Positions 34,611 to 44,205 of a DNA stretch of 64,000 nucleotides are shown here, one piece after another. This DNA comes from Lachnospiraceae bacterium (GTDB lineage Bacteria > Bacillota > Clostridia > Lachnospirales > Lachnospiraceae). The DNA lies in the NCBI GenBank assembly GCA_910575835.1, contig CAJTGB010000018.1, positions 33,203 through 97,202 of the forward strand. Direction: 5' to 3'. Both the position numbers and the translations under genes were made by a program. The notes under the pieces are model-generated. The model worked only from the letters and a program-made list of their open reading frames with translations. It made no database searches and was not told the DNA's origin. Each line of letters opens with the position of its first letter. Within the stretch, counting starts at the first letter, position 1.

Positions 34611-35812
34611 TAGTAAAGAAATTTGGCGGCAGCTCCGTGGCGAATAAGGAGAGGATCTTCAATGTCGCCAGGAGATGTATCGAAGATTATAAAGAAGGAA
34701 ATGACGTGGTGGTCGTGCTGTCCGCCATGGGAGATACGACGGATGAGCTGCTTGAGCTTGCCGGGTCGATCAACCCGAAGGCAAAGAAGAGGGAGCTGGA
34801 TATGCTCCTTACCACAGGGGAGCAGGTATCGGTATCGTTGATGGCGATGGCGATGCAGTCTTTAGATGTGCCGGCAGTGTCGCTGAATGCGTTCCAGGTG
34901 AGGATGCATTCTACTTCCCGGTACGGCAACGCCCGGTTTAAGCGAGTGGAGACTGAGAGGATCTTACACGAGCTGGATTCCAGGAAGATCGTGATCGTAA
35001 CCGGATTCCAGGGAGTGAACAAGTACGAGGACGTCACCACTCTCGGACGCGGGGGATCAGATACCACGGCGGTGGCCCTGGCGGCGGCGCTTCATGCAGA
35101 CAAGTGCGAGATCTATACGGATGTGGACGGCGTATATACGGCGGACCCAAGGATCGTGAAGAACGCCAGGAAGATAGATATGATCACCTATGATGAGATG
35201 CTGGAGCTTGCAAGCCTGGGAGCAAGAGTTCTCCACAACCGTTCGGTGGAGATGGCGAAGAAATACAATGTGGAACTGGTTGTTCGGTCGAGCCTGAACC
35301 GTTCGGAAGGAACCGTAGTCAAGGAGGCGAAGGGGATGGAAAAATTATTAGTGACCGGTGTGGCTGCCGATAAGAATACAGCCAGGATCTCCGTGATCGG
35401 AGTTGAGGATAAGCCAGGAATTGCATTTCGTATCTTCGATACGCTGGCGAAGAATAATATCAACGTAGATATTATCTTACAGTCTGTGGGAAGAGAAGGA
35501 ACGAAGGATATCTCCTTTACGGTGGCTTCCGACGATCTGGAGGCGGCCATCAGGAACTTAAGGGAGAACCAGGAGAGGCTTACGATCCAGGATATCACAT
35601 GGAATGAAGACGTGGCGAAGCTGTCTGTAGTGGGAGCGGGAATGATGAGCAATCCCGGAGTGGCCGCTAAGATGTTCGAGTCCTTATATAATTCCAGGGT
35701 GAATATCAATATGATCTCAACCTCTGAGATCCGCATCACGGTTCTGGTTCCGAAGAAGGATATCGACAAGGCGATGAATGCCGTCCATGACGGCTTTGCA
35801 CTGGCAGATTAA
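34604..35812 (+). CDS. lysC: Aspartate kinase
   Basis: A 402-residue monofunctional aspartokinase that phosphorylates aspartate at the head of the lysine/threonine/methionine pathway. KKFGGSSVANKERI is the N-terminal kinase signature, GRGGSDTTAVALAAAL and DVDGVYTADPR the substrate/ATP loops. Two ACT domains (about 268-335 and 345-400; GVEDKPGIAFRIFD, VVGAGMMSNPGVAAKMF) imply feedback by lysine and/or threonine. Its ATG lies within the end of the previous gene. Confidence 0.96.
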   Translation: MLIVKKFGGSSVANKERIFNVARRCIEDYKEGNDVVVVLSAMGDTTDELLELAGSINPKAKKRELDMLLTTGEQVSVSLMAMAMQSLDVPAVSLNAFQVRMHSTSRYGNARFKRVETERILHELDSRKIVIVTGFQGVNKYEDVTTLGRGGSDTTAVALAAALHADKCEIYTDVDGVYTADPRIVKNARKIDMITYDEMLELASLGARVLHNRSVEMAKKYNVELVVRSSLNRSEGTVVKEAKGMEKLLVTGVAADKNTARISVIGVEDKPGIAFRIFDTLAKNNINVDIILQSVGREGTKDISFTVASDDLEAAIRNLRENQERLTIQDITWNEDVAKLSVVGAGMMSNPGVAAKMFESLYNSRVNINMISTSEIRITVLVPKKDIDKAMNAVHDGFALAD

Positions 35813-35832
35813 GCCGCCTGCGCGCGGTTTAA
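35809..35832. terminator. Hairpin between lysC and the convergent CYTH gene
   Basis: TTAAGCCGC pairs with GCGGTTTAA (one G-U) around CTGCGC. It overlaps both stop codons. There is no long T-run, so termination strength is uncertain. Confidence 0.45.
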
Positions 35833-36290
35833 CGTTCCTTACAGGGCTTTGTATTGGCAAGATAGCTGTTGTGGTATTTCCCGGAAAATGTTACATCCTC
35901 CCCGAACCAGGAAGGCGGGGTGAAGGAGAGGGCGTCCTCTTCGTTCGGGAATTCGACTTCCACAAGAAGCAGAGGGGCAAGATGTCCCTCGAAGACGTCA
36001 AGCTCTGCCGTAAGCCCGCAGTTTAGAGGGATCATGTAACGTTTTTTGCGGATCAGATGTCCGTCGATCTTGGCAAGGAGATGTTCATAGGCTTCTCTGG
36101 TGAGCGGAAGGTTGTATTCCTGCCTTGCCATGAGGCCTTTTGATTTGTAGGTGAGTTCGTAGCTGTCGTTGTCCTGCCGGATCCGAATAACGGGATCGGT
36201 GTTCAGATAGCCCTGGGTGATCGTCCGGCAGGGATGATCGTTCAGTGGTCCGGGCAGTTGTCGTACAAGATATTTGCGTTCGATTTCCAA
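35829..36290 (-). CDS. CYTH-domain protein (inorganic polyphosphatase/adenylate cyclase-fold)
   Basis: A 153-residue CYTH protein. The N-terminal signature EIERKYLV, the IRIRQD and ELTYKSKG strands, and VEVEFPNEEDA form the triphosphate tunnel. Such small bacterial CYTH proteins hydrolyse tripolyphosphate or are of unknown use. The likely start is TTG at 36290 (residues LEIERK), 8 bases after AGGAGGT; an in-frame extension to 36347 would run through that RBS. Divergent from the DJ-1 gene. Confidence 0.82.
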   Translation of the reverse strand: MEIERKYLVRQLPGPLNDHPCRTITQGYLNTDPVIRIRQDNDSYELTYKSKGLMARQEYNLPLTREAYEHLLAKIDGHLIRKKRYMIPLNCGLTAELDVFEGHLAPLLLVEVEFPNEEDALSFTPPSWFGEDVTFSGKYHNSYLANTKPCKER

Positions 36291-36330
36291 TGTTTTGTAC
36301 CTCCTGTCTGTATAGTTGTATAGTATATAA

Positions 36331-36370
36331 TATGATACCAGGGTCAAAATACCCTTTGACCCCTATATCA
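36331..36370. repeat. Long inverted repeat between divergent genes
   Basis: TATGATA-CCA-GGGTCAAA (36331-36348) is mirrored by TTTGACCC-CCTA-TATCATA (36355-36372, with a one-base offset), with a 6-base centre. It sits in the 132-base gap between the CYTH and DJ-1 starts. It may be an operator for both genes or a cruciform-type element. Confidence 0.55.
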
Positions 36371-36422
36371 TAATATAGTTCAGGATGAAAGTAAATGATA
36401 TAAGATCAGAGGAGAGATAGAG

Positions 36423-36980
36423 ATGAAGAAGGTAAGTGTGATTCTGGCAGACGGATTTGAAGAAGTTGAGGCGCTGACCGTAGTAGATTTGCTGCGCAGG
36501 GCAACCATTTATGTAGATACGGTTTCGATCACGGAAGAATATACGGTCCATGGGTCCCACGGGATCAATGTGCAGACGGAAGATCTGTTCGAAGAGGTGA
36601 ACTTTGTAGAATCGGATATGATCGTACTTCCGGGAGGTATGCCGGGAACGACACATCTTGACGAGCATGCGGGAGTCCGCAGAGTTGTAAAGGACTTCTT
36701 TGAGGAAGGGAAGAAGATCGGAGCCATCTGTGCGGCGCCGACCATTCTCAGTAATTTGGGAATTCTGAAGGGGAAGCGCGCTACGTGTTATCCGGCCATG
36801 GAGAAGGAGATCCAGGGGGCGGCGCTTACCGGCGCATCGGTGACGGTGGACGGCAATATCATTACCAGCCGGGGCGTCGGGACGGCGATCGATTTCGCGC
36901 TGAAGCTGATAGAAGTCCTGTCAGGAAAAGAAAAGGCGGAAGAGATTGCAGAGTCCATTGTATATGAGAAGAAAAAATAA
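36423..36980 (+). CDS. DJ-1/PfpI family protein
   Basis: A 185-residue protein of the DJ-1/ThiJ/YajL group. ADGFEEVEALT (with the conserved Glu near 15-18), PGGMPGTTHL and the nucleophile elbow GAICAAPTIL (Cys about 101-106) are typical. Members act as deglycases, chaperones or amidases; the specific role here is open. RBS GAGGAGAGA at 36409-36417. The last 17 bases overlap the next gene, so the two are probably co-translated. Confidence 0.88.
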   Translation: MKKVSVILADGFEEVEALTVVDLLRRATIYVDTVSITEEYTVHGSHGINVQTEDLFEEVNFVESDMIVLPGGMPGTTHLDEHAGVRRVVKDFFEEGKKIGAICAAPTILSNLGILKGKRATCYPAMEKEIQGAALTGASVTVDGNIITSRGVGTAIDFALKLIEVLSGKEKAEEIAESIVYEKKK

Positions 36981-37659
36981 GAGAATAAAAGGAATCCGAA
37001 GATTTCTCGCGGTATGCGTGATGTGCGCGGTGCTAACGGCCAATATAACAGGATGCGGCAGAGACTTCGACGCGGCGGGCTATGTGCAGGCGTTGTTGGA
37101 CCTTACCTTCCAGGCGGACGTCACCAAGGCGTCTGCTTTCATGGAGGATGCGTCAAAGGAAGCGCTGATGCAGGCATACAGAGATTCTATCGATCGGTTT
37201 GTGGCTGCGAATATTACCAGCGGACTTGAACTTGGGGAGCTTAAGACGACACGGTTTGCGGAGCTGGTATCCAAGATTTTCATGGTTATGCGTTATCAGG
37301 TGCAGGACGCCAGGAAGACCGGGAAGAGGGAATACGAGGTGCCGGTAGAGATCTGTCCGGCGGATGTATTCACTGCTTTCCAGGAAATGTTGGTAGAAGA
37401 TTCGCTTAAGATGGCTGAGAAGATAGAAAAAGGGGAGTATGAAGGAGCTACGGAGGAAGAGACAAACCAGCAGATCCTGCTCGACATCGTCAATCATGCG
37501 TATGAGCTGCTGGATACGGCTTACATGGATATCCAATACGGAGAGGAAGAGACGGTAATTCTGCACGTAAGTGCGGACCGCGGATCGGAGTATTCTGTGG
37601 ATGAAGACGATATGGACGGACTGATCCGCAAAATACTCCGCCTGGATGAAATTCAGTGA
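36964..37659 (+). CDS. Predicted lipoprotein of unknown function
   Basis: A 231-residue secreted protein: basic N-terminus (RRKNKRIKGIRR), hydrophobic run, and Cys in ANITGCG as the probable lipid site (about residue 31). The mature domain is helical and acidic, with MEDASKEALMQAYRDS and a glutamate-rich C-terminal half. I do not recognise the family with certainty. It begins inside the DJ-1 gene end; no good RBS, so it depends on coupling. An in-frame ATG at 36946 is an alternative start. Confidence 0.7.
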   Translation: MRRKNKRIKGIRRFLAVCVMCAVLTANITGCGRDFDAAGYVQALLDLTFQADVTKASAFMEDASKEALMQAYRDSIDRFVAANITSGLELGELKTTRFAELVSKIFMVMRYQVQDARKTGKREYEVPVEICPADVFTAFQEMLVEDSLKMAEKIEKGEYEGATEEETNQQILLDIVNHAYELLDTAYMDIQYGEEETVILHVSADRGSEYSVDEDDMDGLIRKILRLDEIQ

Positions 37660-37779
37660 AAATCAGGTAATCTTGTACTGGATATTTGAAGAGGTTTGTG
37701 TTATACTTCTTTGGTGAATGTTATTGTAGAATAGTATATCCGTCTTTTAGACCAGGATTGAAACAGGAGGAAATAGTCA

Positions 37780-39066
37780 ATGAGCTTACAGGTAGAGAAG
37801 CTAGAGAAAAACATGGCAAGGCTTACCATCGAAGTTCCTGCCGATGATTTAGAAAAAGCACTTCAGAATGCATATAAGAAGCAGAAGAACAGAATCGCGA
37901 TCCCAGGTTTCCGTAAGGGAAAGGTTCCGCGCCAGATGATAGAGAAGATGTACGGCGCGGAGATCTTCTATGATGACGCGGCGAATGAACTGATTCCGAA
38001 GGCATATTCAGAGGCGTATGACTCAGGCGAGGCAGATATCGTATCCAGACCTGAGATCGATGTAGTGCAGATCGAGAAGGGGAAGCCGTTTATCTTCACA
38101 GCGACGGTTGCGACGAGGCCGGAGGTAACGCTCGGACAGTATAAGGGACTGGAAGTTGAGAAGATATCTGTAGAGGTAACGCCGGAAGAGGTCGACAAGA
38201 AGATTCAGGAAGAGGCGGAGAAGAACGCAAGGACCATTACGGTGGAAGACCGTCCTGTACAGGATGGAGATGAGATCATCCTTGATTATGAAGGCTCTGT
38301 TGACGGAGTTTTATTCGAGGGCGGCAAGGCAGAGAATTATCCGCTGATCATCGGTTCAGGATCATTTATTCCGGGATTCGAGGAGCAGCTGATCGGTGTG
38401 GAAGCAGGAACAGATGTAGAGGTTAACGTTACATTCCCGGAGGAATACCATGCTGAAGATCTGAAGGGCAAGGCAGCGGTATTCAAGTGTAAGGTACATG
38501 AGATCAAGGCGAAGGAACTGCCTGAGATCGACGATGAATTTGCGGCGGAAGTATCCGAATTCGATACATTAGAGGAATACAAAGCGGATGTTAAGGCAAA
38601 GCTTGAAGAGCAGAAGACTGCGGAAGGCAAGGAGAAGCAGGAAGATTCTGCTGTTGAACAGGCTGTCAGGAACGCGCAGTTTGAGCTTCCGGAGGCTATG
38701 ATCGAGACGCAGGTAATGCAGATGACAGACGAGTTCGCTCAGAGAATGCGCGGACAGGGCTTGACGATGGAGCAGTATTTCCAGTTCACAGGCATGACGT
38801 CAGAGAAGATGACGGAAGATCTGCGGCCGCAGGCCATCAAGAGCATTGAGACCCGCCTTGTATTAGAAGCGATCGTCAAGGCAGAGAACATCGAGGTCAG
38901 TGACGAGAGATTCGACGAGGAGATCGCGAAGATGGCTGACATGTATAAGATGGAAGCTGATAAGCTCAAGGAATACATGGGCGACAAAGAGAAGGAACAG
39001 ATGAAGAAAGACATAGCAGTTCAGGAGGCAATTACATTCCTGACAGAGAATGCTGTTGAAAAATAA
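37780..39066 (+). CDS. tig: Trigger factor (ribosome-associated chaperone, peptidyl-prolyl isomerase)
   Basis: A 428-residue chaperone that binds nascent chains at the ribosome exit. The ribosome-docking motif [17 protein letters not shown] (about 44-60), an FKBP domain (about 160-245; [17 protein letters not shown]) and a helical C-terminal substrate domain are in order. RBS AGGAGG at 37766-37771. It precedes clpP-clpX-lon, a classical protein quality-control cluster. Confidence 0.96.
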   Translation: MSLQVEKLEKNMARLTIEVPADDLEKALQNAYKKQKNRIAIPGFRKGKVPRQMIEKMYGAEIFYDDAANELIPKAYSEAYDSGEADIVSRPEIDVVQIEKGKPFIFTATVATRPEVTLGQYKGLEVEKISVEVTPEEVDKKIQEEAEKNARTITVEDRPVQDGDEIILDYEGSVDGVLFEGGKAENYPLIIGSGSFIPGFEEQLIGVEAGTDVEVNVTFPEEYHAEDLKGKAAVFKCKVHEIKAKELPEIDDEFAAEVSEFDTLEEYKADVKAKLEEQKTAEGKEKQEDSAVEQAVRNAQFELPEAMIETQVMQMTDEFAQRMRGQGLTMEQYFQFTGMTSEKMTEDLRPQAIKSIETRLVLEAIVKAENIEVSDERFDEEIAKMADMYKMEADKLKEYMGDKEKEQMKKDIAVQEAITFLTENAVEK

Positions 39067-39094
39067 TGATAAGAATTGTAAGGGAGGCATGTGC

Positions 39095-39676
39095 ATGAGT
39101 TTGGTACCTTATGTCATTGAACAGACAAGCCGCGGGGAGCGTTCCTATGATATCTATTCAAGATTGTTGAAGGACAGGATCATATTCCTTGGCGAGGAAG
39201 TATCGGATGTGTCGGCAAGTGTTGTTGTTGCGCAGCTTCTATTTCTGGAAGCAGAGGATCCTGAGAAGGATATCCATCTGTATATTAACAGTCCGGGCGG
39301 TTCTGTTACGGCCGGCCTGGCGATTTATGATACCATGCAGTATATCAAATGCGATATAGAGACGATCTGTATCGGTATGGCAGCAAGTATGGGATCATTT
39401 CTGCTGGCAGGAGGTACGAAGGGCAAGAGGCTTGCTCTTCCGAATGCCGAGATCATGATCCATCAGCCGTCAGGCGGAGCTCGGGGACAGGCAACGGAGA
39501 TCCAGATTGCCGCAGAACATATCTTGAAGACCCGCCAGAGATTAAATCAAATATTATCAGAAAACACAGGACAGCCGATAGAGGTGATCAGTGCGGATAC
39601 GGATCGGGATAATTTTATGTCGGCAGAGGAAGCGAAGGAATACGGTTTGATCGATGAGGTCATCAAGAACCGTTAA
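39095..39676 (+). CDS. clpP: ATP-dependent Clp protease proteolytic subunit
   Basis: A 193-residue serine protease that forms the degradation chamber for ClpX. The catalytic Ser is in [11 protein letters not shown], the His in MIHQPSGG, and the Asp in [13 protein letters not shown]. The start at 39095 follows AGGGAGG (39081-39087); an in-frame ATG at 39050 lies within the tig end. Length matches ClpP. Confidence 0.97.
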   Translation: MSLVPYVIEQTSRGERSYDIYSRLLKDRIIFLGEEVSDVSASVVVAQLLFLEAEDPEKDIHLYINSPGGSVTAGLAIYDTMQYIKCDIETICIGMAASMGSFLLAGGTKGKRLALPNAEIMIHQPSGGARGQATEIQIAAEHILKTRQRLNQILSENTGQPIEVISADTDRDNFMSAEEAKEYGLIDEVIKNR

Positions 39677-39727
39677 GGAGCTTGGCAGGCCAAAGCTTTC
39701 AAAGAAGTCCTTGTACGAGGTGAGAGT

Positions 39728-40987
39728 ATGGTAGGAAGGAACGACAATCAGGTGCGGTGTTCGTTCTGTAATAAGACGCAGAATCAGGTGAGGAAGCTGA
39801 TCGCAGGGCCGAATGGGGCGTATATCTGTGATGAGTGTATCGACGTATGTACCGAGATTCTGGAGGAAGAATTTGAGTATGGCGACGACAGGCAGTGGAA
39901 TCCGTTCGCGGATATCAATCTGCTGAAGCCGGAAGAGATCAAGGAATTCCTGGATGAATATGTGATCGGACAGGATGAGGCGAAGAAGGTATTATCTGTC
40001 GCGGTGTACAATCACTATAAACGGATCATGGCAGGAAGAGATCTGGGAGTGGAGCTTGGCAAGAGCAATATCCTGATGCTTGGGCCTACCGGATGCGGCA
40101 AGACGCTGCTGGCCCAGACTTTGGCAAGGATCTTAGGCGTTCCATTTGCTATCGCGGATGCGACGGCGCTCACGGAAGCGGGATACGTCGGTGAGGATGT
40201 GGAGAATATCCTTCTTAAGATCATCCAGGCCGCAGACGGCGATATCGAGCGTGCGGAGTACGGCATTATCTATATCGACGAGATCGACAAGATCACGAGG
40301 AAGTCGGAGAATCCGTCGATCACGAGAGACGTATCAGGAGAAGGCGTACAGCAGGCGTTGCTTAAGATCATAGAAGGAACGGTTGCCAATGTGCCGCCTC
40401 AGGGCGGAAGGAAGCATCCGCATCAGGAGTTGATCCAGATCGACACGACGAATATCTTGTTCATATGCGGCGGTGCGTTCGAGGGAATCGATAAGATCAT
40501 AGAGAAACGTATTGACCGCAAGTCCATCGGATTCAATGTGGAGATCGGGGAGAAGCATGTGAATGACGTTGACAGGCTGCTTAAGCAGGTGCTGCCCCAG
40601 GATCTTGTGAAGTTCGGACTGATCCCGGAGCTGGTCGGACGCGTGCCGGTTACAGTACCGCTTGAGATGTTGGATAAAGAAGCTCTGATCAGGATATTGT
40701 CGGAGCCGAAGAATGCCATTGTGAAGCAGTATCAGAAGATGTTGGAGCTTGACGGCGTGCAGTTGGAATTCGACAATGAAGCGCTGGAAGCGATTGCAGA
40801 GACTTCTTTGAAGAGAAAGACGGGAGCGAGAGGATTACGTGCGATCATGGAAAGTATCATGATGGATATCATGTATAAGGCTCCGTCGGATGATACATTG
40901 AAGGCATGCAGGATCACCGAGAATACCGTGAAGGGGATCGGGGAGCCGGTATGCGAGCGCATATCTGTCAGATCAGAGAGTGCGTAG
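39728..40987 (+). CDS. clpX: ATP-dependent Clp protease ATP-binding subunit ClpX
   Basis: A 419-residue AAA+ unfoldase. The N-terminal zinc domain has CSFC and CDEC (about 11-38), Walker A GPTGCGKT (about 118-125), Walker [11 protein letters not shown], and the pore loop and ClpP-docking loop region follow, with a C-terminal small domain. It lies 51 bases after clpP. RBS GAGGTGAGA at 39717-39725. Confidence 0.97.
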   Translation: MVGRNDNQVRCSFCNKTQNQVRKLIAGPNGAYICDECIDVCTEILEEEFEYGDDRQWNPFADINLLKPEEIKEFLDEYVIGQDEAKKVLSVAVYNHYKRIMAGRDLGVELGKSNILMLGPTGCGKTLLAQTLARILGVPFAIADATALTEAGYVGEDVENILLKIIQAADGDIERAEYGIIYIDEIDKITRKSENPSITRDVSGEGVQQALLKIIEGTVANVPPQGGRKHPHQELIQIDTTNILFICGGAFEGIDKIIEKRIDRKSIGFNVEIGEKHVNDVDRLLKQVLPQDLVKFGLIPELVGRVPVTVPLEMLDKEALIRILSEPKNAIVKQYQKMLELDGVQLEFDNEALEAIAETSLKRKTGARGLRAIMESIMMDIMYKAPSDDTLKACRITENTVKGIGEPVCERISVRSESA

Positions 40988-41094
40988 ATTGAGAAAAGAA
41001 ACGGCTGCAGCCTTATAATCCGGCAAGATTATGGACTGCGGCGGGAATAATAAGCGGCAGGGTACGGAAGAATACTGTGCCCGCTGCAAAGCGG

Positions 41095-41120
41095 AGAATC
41101 TCGCAAGCGAGATTCTTTTT
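41095..41120 (+). terminator. Terminator or attenuator directly before lon
   Basis: AGAATCTCGC pairs perfectly with GCGAGATTCT around two bases, followed by TTTTT. It ends 5 bases before the lon RBS (AAGGAG at 41124-41129), so lon transcripts must read through it or begin within it. Confidence 0.7.
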
Positions 41121-41137
41121 CGTAAGGAGAATTGCTT

Positions 41138-43507
41138 ATGAGTAGAGAGATAATGAGCCTGCCTATGGTGACCTTAAGAGGGATCACCATATTACCGGAG
41201 ATGGTCCGCCACTTTGATATCAGCAGACCCAAGTCTGTCAAGGCAATCGAGGAGGTCGTGGAAGGAAAGCAGAAGATATTCCTGACAGCTCAGAAGGATC
41301 TTGAGGTGGAAGAACCGGGAATGGCAGATGTATACCGGATGGGGTGCGTTGCGACCATCCGTCAGATCATTAAGCTTCCAAGGAAGGTGAGCAGAGTTCT
41401 GATCACGGGTGAAGAGAGGGCGTATATCAATACTATAGAGTTTGAGGAGCCTTATCTCCGTGCTAATGTAACGATCGTGCCGGATACGGATACGCCCGGA
41501 GAGGATATGGATGCGGAAGAGAACCCGCTGAATCCTGAGGCAATGCTTCGGGGGATGAAGGATATATTCAAGGAGTACCTTGGGAAGAACCCGAAGCTGT
41601 CGAAGGAGCTTGCGGCTCAGATCGAGAATATTGATGAGTTAAAGAAGCTGGTTGATATGGTGGCTGCTAACGTACCCTTCTCCTATACGGATGCGCAGCA
41701 GCTTTTGGAGGAGACCGATCTGACGCGCCGCTATGAGCTTCTGGCATTCAAGCTGATGAACGAGATCCAGATCTTGAACGTCAAGGACGAGATCCATGCG
41801 AAGGTCAAGGAGAGAGTAGATAAGAACCAGCGGGAATATATCTTAAGAGAAGAAGCGAAGCTGATCCGGGAGGAGTTAGGATACGACAGTACGCTGACGG
41901 ATGCGGAGGAGTTTGAGCAGAAGACGGAAGCGCTTGAAGCGCCGGATGAGGTGAAGGAGAAGCTTAAGAAGGAGATCAGAAGATTCCAGAATTCCATGGG
42001 AAGCCAGGCAGAGAACGGTGTGATCCGTACTTATATTGAGACCATGCTTGAGATGCCCTGGGATAAGATGTGCACGGAGCATGAGGATATCGAATACGCG
42101 AAGCAGATTTTGGATGAGGACCACTACGGTCTTGAAAAGGTCAAGGAGAGAGTCCTTGAGTTTCTTGCCGTGAGAGCTCTCACGAAGAAGGGCAATGCGC
42201 CGATCCTCTGCCTGGTGGGACCGCCGGGAACCGGCAAGACTTCTGTCGCCAGATCTCTTGCCAGGGCGCTTAAGAAGCCTTATGTGCGTATATCGCTGGG
42301 CGGGGTGCGCGATGAAGCGGAGATCAGGGGACACAGGAAGACCTATGTCGGCGCCATGCCGGGAAGGATCGCTAATGGATTGAAGCAGGCTGAGGTGAAG
42401 AACCCGCTGCTTTTGTTAGACGAGATCGATAAGGTGAGCAATGACTATAAAGGCGATACCTTCTCTGCGCTTCTTGAAGTGCTGGACAGTGAACAGAACC
42501 GCAAATTCCGGGATCATTATCTGGAGGTTCCGGTAGATCTGTCCGAGGTATTATTTGTCACGACTGCGAATACGCTGCAGACGATTCCAAGACCGCTTCT
42601 GGATCGTATGGAGGTGATCGAGGTCAGCAGCTATACGGAGAATGAGAAGATGCATATCGCGGTAGAGCATCTGATTCCAAAGCAGCTTAAGAAACACGGC
42701 CTCAGACAGGACCAGCTTACGTTCAGCAAGAAGGCGCTGTGGAAGATGGCCCGCAATTACACCAAGGAAGCGGGAGTGCGCCAGCTAGAGCGCAAGATCG
42801 GGGATATCTGCCGCAAGACGGCAAGAGAGATCCTGGAGACGAAAAAGGAGTCTGTACGTGTGACGGAACGCAATATCGCTCACTATCTCGGTAAGGAGCT
42901 GTACATCTACCAGATGGCGAATGAGGCGGACGAGATCGGGATCGTGCGCGGCCTGGCATGGACCAGCGTCGGCGGCGATACGCTGCAGATCGAGGTCAAT
43001 ATTATGCCGGGAGAGGGAGAGGTGCTTCTGACCGGACAGATGGGCGACGTGATGAAGGAGTCGGCAAGAACGGGGATCAGTTATATCCGTTCTGTCAGCA
43101 GGGAGCACAAGATCGACGAGCATTTCTTCAAAGAGCATGACGTGCACATCCATATACCGGAAGGAGCAGTGCCCAAGGACGGGCCTTCTGCAGGAATTAC
43201 CATGGCAACGGCTATGATGTCCGCAATCACCGGAAGGAAGGCGAGAGCCGATACGGCGATGACAGGAGAGATTACCTTACGGGGCCGGGTACTTCCTATC
43301 GGCGGATTGAAGGAGAAGCTCCTGGCAGCCAAGAACGCGGGGATCAAGGTGGTAATTGTGCCGAAGGAGAATGAATCCGACGTTGAAGAACTGTCGCATG
43401 AGATCACCAAGGGACTTAAGATCGTTACGGTTTCGCACATGGACGAGGTGTTAAAGCTCGCGCTGACGCCGAAAAAGGCGGCAAAGTCCAGGAGCAAGAC
43501 GGTGTAG
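41138..43507 (+). CDS. lon: ATP-dependent protease Lon
   Basis: A 789-residue AAA+ serine protease. The N-terminal LAN domain (LPMVTLRGITILPEMVRHFD), Walker A GPPGTGKTS (about 364-372), Walker B LLLDEIDK and the Ser-Lys catalytic dyad PKDGPSAG and GGLKEKLLAA (about 680-735) are present. Start at ATG 41138 after AAGGAG. Compared with other Lons the length is normal. engB follows after 18 bases, the usual Firmicute order. Confidence 0.97.
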   Translation: MSREIMSLPMVTLRGITILPEMVRHFDISRPKSVKAIEEVVEGKQKIFLTAQKDLEVEEPGMADVYRMGCVATIRQIIKLPRKVSRVLITGEERAYINTIEFEEPYLRANVTIVPDTDTPGEDMDAEENPLNPEAMLRGMKDIFKEYLGKNPKLSKELAAQIENIDELKKLVDMVAANVPFSYTDAQQLLEETDLTRRYELLAFKLMNEIQILNVKDEIHAKVKERVDKNQREYILREEAKLIREELGYDSTLTDAEEFEQKTEALEAPDEVKEKLKKEIRRFQNSMGSQAENGVIRTYIETMLEMPWDKMCTEHEDIEYAKQILDEDHYGLEKVKERVLEFLAVRALTKKGNAPILCLVGPPGTGKTSVARSLARALKKPYVRISLGGVRDEAEIRGHRKTYVGAMPGRIANGLKQAEVKNPLLLLDEIDKVSNDYKGDTFSALLEVLDSEQNRKFRDHYLEVPVDLSEVLFVTTANTLQTIPRPLLDRMEVIEVSSYTENEKMHIAVEHLIPKQLKKHGLRQDQLTFSKKALWKMARNYTKEAGVRQLERKIGDICRKTAREILETKKESVRVTERNIAHYLGKELYIYQMANEADEIGIVRGLAWTSVGGDTLQIEVNIMPGEGEVLLTGQMGDVMKESARTGISYIRSVSREHKIDEHFFKEHDVHIHIPEGAVPKDGPSAGITMATAMMSAITGRKARADTAMTGEITLRGRVLPIGGLKEKLLAAKNAGIKVVIVPKENESDVEELSHEITKGLKIVTVSHMDEVLKLALTPKKAAKSRSKTV

Positions 43508-43525
43508 AAGAGAAAAGGATTAAGA

Positions 43526-44113
43526 ATGGTTATTAAAAATGTAAATTTGGAGACAGTATGCGGGATCACGAGTAAGATACCGGAGAATACGCTACCGGAG
43601 ATCGCATTTGCCGGCAAGTCAAATGTGGGGAAGTCTTCGCTGATCAATGCGCTGATGAACCGTAAGTCTTACGCGAGGATTTCCGCGACGCCGGGGAAGA
43701 CGCAGACAATTAATTTCTATAATATCAATCAGGAGTTCTATCTGGTGGATCTTCCGGGATATGGGTATGCGAAGGTATCGGAGCAGGAGAAGCAGAAATG
43801 GGGGCAGATGGTGGAACGCTACCTGCACGGTTCGAAGCAGCTTCGGGCCGTATTCTTGCTGATCGATATCCGGCATGATCCTTCTGCCAATGATAAGATG
43901 ATGTATGACTGGATCGTATCTTGGGGATATCATCCGATCATCATCGCAACGAAGCTTGATAAGATCAAGCGAAGCCAGAAGGATAAGCAGGTCAAGGCGG
44001 TACGGCAGGGACTCGGACTGCTTCCGGGAACCGAGGTCATCCCTTTTTCTTCTGTCACGAAGCAGGGGAGAGACGAGATCTGGGAACTGGCGGAGAAGGA
44101 ATATCTGATATAG
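43526..44113 (+). CDS. engB: Ribosome biogenesis GTP-binding protein EngB/YsxC
   Basis: A 195-residue GTPase needed for 50S subunit assembly. G1 GKSNVGKSS (about 31-39), G2 Thr in SATPGKT, G3 DLPGYG and G4 TKLDK are visible. RBS AAAGGAT-like at 43513-43519. Placement directly after lon is conserved in many Firmicutes. Confidence 0.95.
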   Translation: MVIKNVNLETVCGITSKIPENTLPEIAFAGKSNVGKSSLINALMNRKSYARISATPGKTQTINFYNINQEFYLVDLPGYGYAKVSEQEKQKWGQMVERYLHGSKQLRAVFLLIDIRHDPSANDKMMYDWIVSWGYHPIIIATKLDKIKRSQKDKQVKAVRQGLGLLPGTEVIPFSSVTKQGRDEIWELAEKEYLI

Positions 44114-44205
44114 TTTTAAGGTTCGGTCACATTTCACTTCATGAGCCGGCTAAGACGGCGGAAGTGTAAAGAGTAGGCGCATAGGGCAAGAAGAGGAATG
44201 AACAC

